NCBI GenBank assembly: GCA_017506865.1
Contig: JAFCMP010000024.1
Coordinates: forward strand, 1,116,001-1,180,000
Direction of reading: 5' to 3'
DNA length: 64,000 nucleotides
Source: Tribonema minus
Taxonomy: Eukaryota; Sar; Xanthophyceae; Tribonematales; Tribonemataceae
Part shown: one piece after another, positions 57,615 to 64,000 of the stretch
Position numbering within the stretch: the stretch's first letter is position 1
Layout of the letters: every line of letters begins with the position of its first letter
Made by a program: the position numbers and the translations under genes
The notes under the pieces: model-generated
The model's input: only the letters and a program-made list of their open reading frames with translations
What the model was told of the DNA's origin: nothing
Databases searched by the model: none

Positions 57615-58750
57615 AAAAACAAGGTGCCAAGGAGCAGGGACACCATCAGCCAAGGCCAAGCGGCGATAAGTCACATGGGCAGCACAGCCATGCACCACTG
57701 ACTGTTGCCATTGCAGTGGAATGACGCGTAGCACCACGGCAACATGCCGCTTGTCCGCAGGCGCTAGTGTCAGTCACAGTGTGAAGCTATGCAGCACGGT
57801 GCAGGCTGCAAACGGGGAACTGTTGTGCGTACACAGTGAAACCGCAACCTGCCTCTTGGGGCTTTGAGATGATCACGCCAATATGGGCTACCTGGTGCCA
57901 ACAGTGGTGGCCGTGGCAATGACCAATATTTGATGACACACAATGCGAACACCTGCGGTAGCGCCGGCCCTTGCTGCGTCTGATGCATGCAGGTGCCTGC
58001 TGTTCATGTGACATTTGAGCATTTTCGTGCACCGCGTTGCTACAAGAACCGCTCATGGGCAGTGCCGGCTTCAAGTACACGGGTTTTTTTTCGTGCCCTG
58101 AGCGACACCAGTACACAAGTACGTATACTTCCAAAGTATACAGAAGTAGACAACTTGCGCAACGGCAGCTGACAATGTGCAAATAATGCAAATGATGAAC
58201 ATCTTTCTGCGGCAAATGCTGGCTGCTTGAAGGAGCCCAATGAATGCCTACGGGCAGCATAAGCCGGTGCACCTTGCTTGCAAGACACACGTCAATATAA
58301 GCTTACCCCCATTTCAGTGCGCGCACCAGTAACGTCAGCATGCAGTCATTCCATTTGTGGCTTGCGTCGACTTCTTGCTGCTGCTGCTACATATGCAGCA
58401 CAATGCACATTCTATTCAATACGTCAACAGGGCATGTGCTGTGCCAGCCTAGCCAGTGTGCTATAGCACCATCACAGGAGTACAACACGTGAAGAGTGCC
58501 AGAAAGTCCGCAATGTCAAAAATCACCTGCTTCCAATGCAGCAAGCACAAGCAAAGAGGCACTCAGGTGCAATACAAATTCAACGATGATCGAAGGACCT
58601 CAACATGAAGGTGCACGCCGAACAACTTGGGAAAAGCGAATCGCGAGCCAGGGCACTGACGCCACCGCTTTCAAACAACAGCCACAGAGAGTCACATTGC
58701 AACGTGGTCGTGCAAATCTAGTACCGCGCTCGTGCGGCAGCAGCGGCGCG
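57615..58750. other. Intergenic between convergent USP5 and synergin-like genes
   Basis: About 1.1 kb of 3' flank for both genes. I see no further gene. It includes a TACTTCCAAAGTATACAGAAGTA motif at about 58126 and nothing else of note. Confidence 0.5.
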
Positions 58751-61700
58751 CTACTGCGTGCCCTCCGCAAGCGCCGCCGCCGCCGCGCTGCCGCTGCGCG
58801 ACCACTCCCCCCCGCCGCCCCCCCCTCTATCCAACGACGGCGACGCCGCACTCGGCAGCGGCGACGGCAGGTGCAGGCGCGGCCCCTGTATCGCATCGCT
58901 CAGCATGAAGGTGAGGTCCGGGATCTGCGCCAGGATCTTCTGCGCGGCGGGGGAGAGGCCGGCGAGTGGCGGCGGCGTCGCCGCGCGTGCGGCGCGCATC
59001 AGCGCCGCCAGCGCGTCGTTGCCGTGCGGCGCGGCGGCGCCGGGGCTCAGGGAGCGGAACGGCGAGCCGTTGGCGGCGGGCCACGCGGAGCGCTGCTGCC
59101 GCGAGTTCGGCGTCACTACAGACGGCGCGCTGCGGAGGCACGTAGGGTAGGGGAGATGCAGGGGGGGTTGGGGGTGATGGGTCGTGGCCGGACGTGTGCG
59201 TGACGCGCAGCGCGAATGGGGCCCCGAGGGCCTGACATGTGATCTACTGTAGGGCGTGAGTTGGCGAGCGGGCTGTCGTGATGGACGTCGAGTCATGGTA
59301 CGTGCAGACGCTGCGTGCGTGCATGTGACGGCTACGGCAAACCTCAATGCATGCAGCAGGTTGATAGTATCGCTGCTGAATGGGGTCTTGAAAGTGGCAA
59401 AATGGTTGGCAATGAAAAGCAAATCAAAAGTTTGACTTTTAATAGCATCGACAGCGCTAGTTAGAAGTTTGACTATTCAAAGCATCGACAGCGCTAGGCA
59501 AGTGGTTTCTGGAGCTGCACCCTACGATGGCACACCAACTCAGCGATACCAGTTGTGCAGGTGCAAACGTCCGTGTGACCGCATCGCATCCCGTATCTAT
59601 GCAAAATATTTGAACATTTGAGCGGTCGTTTGTGGGGCAGACCTGACGCCTTGTTCTGATTCGTGCAGCACGTTTACATCCATGGACGACAGACGCCCAC
59701 TTCTGCATGGGACGTCGTCACTAATAAGGAATGCGCACTCACCGCGGGCTGGGCTTGGCGGGCAGGCCTATGCCAGCTAGGGTGGCCTCCAGCAGGTCCG
59801 CACCGCTGGTTGAGCTCCCCTCTGCAGCAGTACACATGGAAGAAATAGAGTGTTCAAAGCAGGCTTAGGCCGTTGTTTACATTAGCATGGAGTGGGAGCG
59901 GGCGGGCACAAGGGTTACACACGCCTTCAGAGGGGGCAACTGTTGCACACAGAGAGTCCTAGTTGCAGTTAAAGCGACACGTCAATGCGTCAGTGACATG
60001 GCAAGTACAGCCCATGACACATCACAACGGCACCACGCACGCTGGCGGTGCGATGGACACTGAAACACGCGGGGGACGCGTGTGCGTCGCGGCGGCGTTG
60101 CAAACGGCTCGCCCCAATGCGCCGCACAATCGCGCAGCGCACACGCCATCGCCGCGTCTGCTCCACGCCCCACTGCAAACGCAGTGCCGCCTGCTGCGCC
60201 AGCCATCCCAACGCACTCAGCGAACCGCACGCTGCGCCGTCAGCAAACCGCACGCTGACCCAGGCGTGCCTCACACAACGCCGCAGAACCCAAAATCGCG
60301 CAGCAACGGCGGGCCTCAAATCACCACTGCGTGCGCTCTCACCGGGAGCCGCCCCCCCTGACCCTCCCGCCCCCGCCCCCAGCAGAGCCCCCCAGTCCCA
60401 CGCCGCTTTGGGGGGGCTGAGGGGGGTGCCCCGCCCCCCCGCTGCCATGCTCCCCGAGCTAGGGGAGCCCGGAAAGAGGACAGAGCGCGCGCGCGCCGCC
60501 GCCGTCGCGAGCAGCCCTTTCGTGCGCGGGGACGGCTCCGTCGCTTCCTGGAAGTCGGTGAAGTCGTCGTGCGCGTCTGACGGGTGTTGCGGCGCGGCGG
60601 CGGCAGCGGCGGCGGCGCGCGGCGATCGGCCTGGCGCGGAAGGAGTTGGCGCGCGGGGGAAGGGAGAGGGGGGGGGGGGGCGTGAGCACCTCAGGGGCAG
60701 AGATGGGGGATGCGACTGCGCAACTGCTGCAGCAGGGTGTGTGAGAGGAGGCGCAGGCGCTGCGGTGGAGGCGAGCTGTAAGGCATGCAGCATGGTCACA
60801 CGCTCTGTCCCAGACTTGATGCAGTCAAAAACCTGCAGGTCTACATTGGCCGCGGCCCGGCGCGTGCATACTCAATTCAGAGCATCGCTGCTGTCACGCC
60901 GCTATGGTCGCTGCAACGAGAGCTTTTGTGCGGTCGCAACGGGACCGTGGCGAGCGTGCCTCAATGGGACGCGAGTGCTCACCGTCATCAACGGTGACGA
61001 TGGGCTGCGGCGCGCGGGGCGTGGCAGCGCTTTGGTCCTGAGCGCTGCTGCTGCCGCGGCTGTCGCGCCGCACCTCCCATGCAGGCGTACCTGGCACGTC
61101 ACAGCGGGCGTCGAGATGACCAGTCAGCGCATTGATGCTCCGCTGATTCGATGTGGTGTACAGAAGGCATAAAGGATGCTTCGAAGTATGAGTCATGCTC
61201 TGAGAATAGAACTAGGCGCGTGGCGGCGCGCACAGGCGTGCGCAGGTGTCAGATTTGTAAACTCAAGCTGAAACAGCAGCAGCGACGTGTCGCTGGCTGA
61301 GGCTCACGCACAGCACAGGAAGCGCATTTGATAATGTACACGCGCCACTCAGCCTCGCAAACGCACTGCTGTCGGCTGCAACATTTGCTGACGAAGAGGC
61401 GAAGCTTGATCTTTGCTGACTAAAATGCAAAGTTCACTGCGGCGACACTGTCGGACGTAAAGACGCCGCTGCCTTAACGTTCATATTACTGCCTGCCCAA
61501 GGCAGTGTGTGTATACGTCGAAGTATGTAATAAACAGAAATGATATTTACAAGCGGGGCAGATGCGCTGTGAATGAGCTTTTGCCTCGACTGCTGATCAC
61601 CGGTTCCATTTGTGAGGTGTGAATGCAAGCATTACCCACTGTGCCGCCATAGGGCCCTTCATATCCACGCTTGTGCGGCTGCAAGCATGACCAACTGTGC

Positions 61701-64000
61701 ATTCTGAGAGTGCATAAACATGTGTGAGAACCACACGGTGACCAGGGCAGGCATGAGATTCCTCACTATGCTGCTCTGCGCGAGCCACTGCATGAATGCG
61801 TGCAAGCTGCCAGTGGAAGGCTCAATTCGGCGCACATTTGAACGCTTGAAGGATATGACAAAGACCTGCCATAAATCGAGGTATGCTCTCGACTCAAATG
61901 CTTCAGTCAGAATACACATGGAACTGCCGCGAAAACATCTCTCCACCTTCGCTAGCCCTGGTAATGCAGCCCTTAAGGCCTGCAGGCCTGGACCCCTGAG
62001 GCGCAAGTGCACACAGCGTTTTTGTTCTAGGCGCATTTGCGTTGACGCCGGCGGCTGTCTCTGTGGCCTCCGAGCCAGCGCGCGCGCGCTACCAACGGCA
62101 GTGCGCGCCAGATCCGCCGCCAGCAACATCACACGACCAGCAGCGGCTGAACGTGTGTGCATACCCCATAACATACCAACATACCTACCTACCTCCCTGA
62201 GAACACGCACGCGAACTCACCAGAGCGCGACGGCGCCCGCCTGCGGCTCGGCGACGGCTCCACGCCCCCCTGCTCAGGCCCCGCAGCCGCAGCGCCCGCC
62301 GCCGCCGCTGCGCGCTGCCGCCGCGCTGCCGCGGCGGCGGCGCTGCGCGCCTGCACCGCCGCTGCCGCCGCGTCGCGCGCAGCCTCCTCCTCGCCCTCCG
62401 CCGCGCCCGCATCCGCCGCCGGCACCAGCGCATCAAGGATCTGCTGCATGGCCCACGCGCACAGCTGCGGGGTTGCGCCGCTGCTGCTGTCGCCGCTGCC
62501 GCCGTCGCCGCCACTGCGGTGCCGCGGCGGCACTTGCAGCAGCACGGACAGGTCCGCTTGCGGCTCTTCGATGGCGGCGGGCGCGGCGGCGGCTGCGGCG
62601 GCGGCGGCGGCGCTGTCCATAGGACGGTCCGCGAAGGCGGCAAAGATCTGCGAGGGCGCGTGTGATACTGTCAGTGCCGTACGCGTGCGGAGCGTGAGAC
62701 GTGAGCAGCCTGCATATGTAAGCGAGTGGCACATCAGCAAGGAATGATAGAGCCTATGCGCGACACCTGAACACGGGCGCAGCGCTTAGCTTAGTGCAGA
62801 TTGACGGCGACGGTGCAGTGCTAAGCCTCGGGCGACCCAAGTACAAAAACAGAGGCGACACAAGTGGGCGCCCAAAAGAGTTTGAAGGACGTGCGCACAG
62901 CATCAACCCTCGCGGCATATTGACACTTGTGCCAATTTTCACGGCCGCGGAAACGATCAGGCCACGAAAAACAACAGCACGCCTATTTCACTGTTGATCT
63001 GCAACGACATGTGAATGAGGCTGGAAACATCCATTCGTCAGTGAGAGTTGCATGGACTGCCGCGTTTCTGATCTACTCGCTAATCGCACATCACAAGTGA
63101 CAACATCTGCTGCCTGCGCAGAAGCTGGCACGCCCACTGCGCCACATTCAATGAAATACTGCATGCGCTCGGTGCAAGGAGTGGCACGCATCATCGCTGC
63201 GCTGCGCATACCTGCTCGGCCCGCTGCTGCACGGCCGCGCATGCAGCCGCCACCGCATCCGCCGCGGCCGGCGGCGGCACCGCCGCTGCCGCCGCCGCTG
63301 CTGCTGATGGCGGCGGCGCCGCCGCCACTGCAGCACTCCTGTCAGTGTCTGCACCCCCCCTTCGCTCCCCCTCCTCCGCTCCTCCAAAGCCCCCTTCTTC
63401 CGCTTCCTCGAAGGCGCCGAAATCCCCCCAGTCATCGCCGCTGGCCGCACTCCGCGCGCCGGGCGTTGCTGGCGCATCAGGCTCCGTCGCTGCCGCCGCC
63501 TCAGTCGCAGCGTCTGCAGCGTCAAGCGGCGCTGCTGCTGCTGCTGCTGCGCCTGCCGCTGCGCCGTCCGTCGGCGCCGCATCGAAGTCGCCCCAATCGT
63601 CAGTGGCTGACATATCGGCGACAGCTAGCGGCGGCGGCGAAACGGGGCGGCGTGACTCGGCGGGCAGCGCCGGAGCCTCGCCAGTGAGTGCCGCCGCTAT
63701 TGCTGCCGACGGCGGCGGCGCCGATGCCGCCGCTGCGCTGGGCGGCGCCCCGTCAAACGCACCCCAGTCGCTGTCCTCCTGGCTGCTGCTGGAGGTGGCG
63801 GCAGCGGCAGCAGCAGCAGCGCCCATGCCGGCCTCTGCCGTTGGACCAGCAGCAGCGGGCGGCGATAGTGGCGCACTATCAGCAAACGGCGACAGGTGCG
63901 GCAATGCGTCATCAGAGAGTGCCGCCGAGTGAGACGCGGTTGCTCCCGCAGCCGCAGCGCCAGCAGGCGACGGGGACACTGCGCCAAAGTCTCCCCAGTC
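58751..64000 (-). CDS. Synergin/aftiphilin-like AP-1 adaptor accessory protein, 5' part beyond window
   Basis: Exons in order: 64000-63212 (cut by the window edge), 62647-62221, 60630-60343 and 59115-58751, 623 in-frame codons ending in TAG. The first visible exon carries four acidic-aromatic motifs in Ala-rich linkers: DWGDFGA, DSDWGAFDG, DDWGDFDAA and DDWGDFGAFEE. A later exon has DDFTDFQEA. Such WxxF/DFxxF motifs bind the gamma-ear of AP-1 and GGA proteins. The C-terminus has LAQIPDLTFMLSDAIQG, like the LPDLxFML segment I associate with synergin-type proteins. This supports a role in clathrin-coated trafficking at the trans-Golgi or endosome. Exon 4's acceptor was chosen by phase (CTGTAG). 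The family name is moderately supported; a generic adaptor-binding protein is the alternative. Confidence 0.55.

Noticed and set aside
60048-61172. 374-residue plus-strand open frame
   Set aside because: Antisense shadow of the synergin-like exon at 60343-60630 and flanking introns; GC-rich with no recognisable domain.
61720-62622. 300-residue plus-strand open frame
   Set aside because: Mostly antisense to the Ala-rich exon at 62221-62647; the Pro/Arg-rich tail is the expected mirror of Ala/Gly codons.

Overview
The window is nuclear DNA of a eukaryote. It carries five multi-exon housekeeping genes with spliced introns (GT-AG plus some GC-AG), very GC-rich Ala/Gly/Gln-rich exons in less GC-rich introns, and one intronless ankyrin-type gene. 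Alanine-rich low-complexity coding sequence, several GC-AG introns, TTAGGG-type degenerate telomere-like tracts and repeats of the LQWARANGCPWDE kind suggest a unicellular alga, perhaps a haptophyte or stramenopile. I cannot place it further. No plastid, bacterial or virus-like element was recognised.

Layout, left to right: (1) 1-19838, minus strand, translation initiation factor eIF4G, 21 exons seen, running off the left edge. (2) 20050-23686, plus strand, mitochondrial-type GrpE nucleotide exchange factor, 7 exons, divergent from eIF4G over a 211-bp gap. (3) 24270-24929, plus strand, intronless ankyrin-like repeat protein. (4) 27238-32811, minus strand, type I sulfatase, 7 exons. (5) 33147-57614, plus strand, complete ubiquitin carboxyl-terminal hydrolase 5 (isopeptidase T), 28 exons over 24.5 kb, divergent from the sulfatase over a 335-bp gap. 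(6) 58751-64000, minus strand, 3' part of a DWGDF-repeat protein resembling synergin/aftiphilin AP-1 adaptor accessory proteins, convergent with USP5. For GrpE, the sulfatase and USP5 every exon phase joins and the coding sums are exact multiples of three (259, 620 and 878 residues). The visible eIF4G (1580 codons) and synergin-like (623 codons) parts also stay in frame.

The genes are not one pathway. They cover translation initiation, mitochondrial Hsp70 cycling, sulfate ester hydrolysis, ubiquitin recycling and clathrin-adaptor traffic.

The most striking pattern is in the introns. At about twenty exon edges, a block holding the exon end, its splice site and the neighbouring intron has been copied in tandem into the intron. 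There are 2 to 6 decaying copies per site, with periods of roughly 70-190 bp. Where a series can be followed, the copy nearest the exon is the best preserved. An 89-bp perfect duplication covers the last codons and stop of the sulfatase. USP5 introns also carry three antisense exon-like gene fragments (histone-fold-like, receptor-ligand-domain-like and protein-kinase catalytic-loop), plus a telomere-like inverted block flanked by a perfect 31-bp direct repeat. The USP5 ZnF-UBP domain has lost three of its four zinc ligands.
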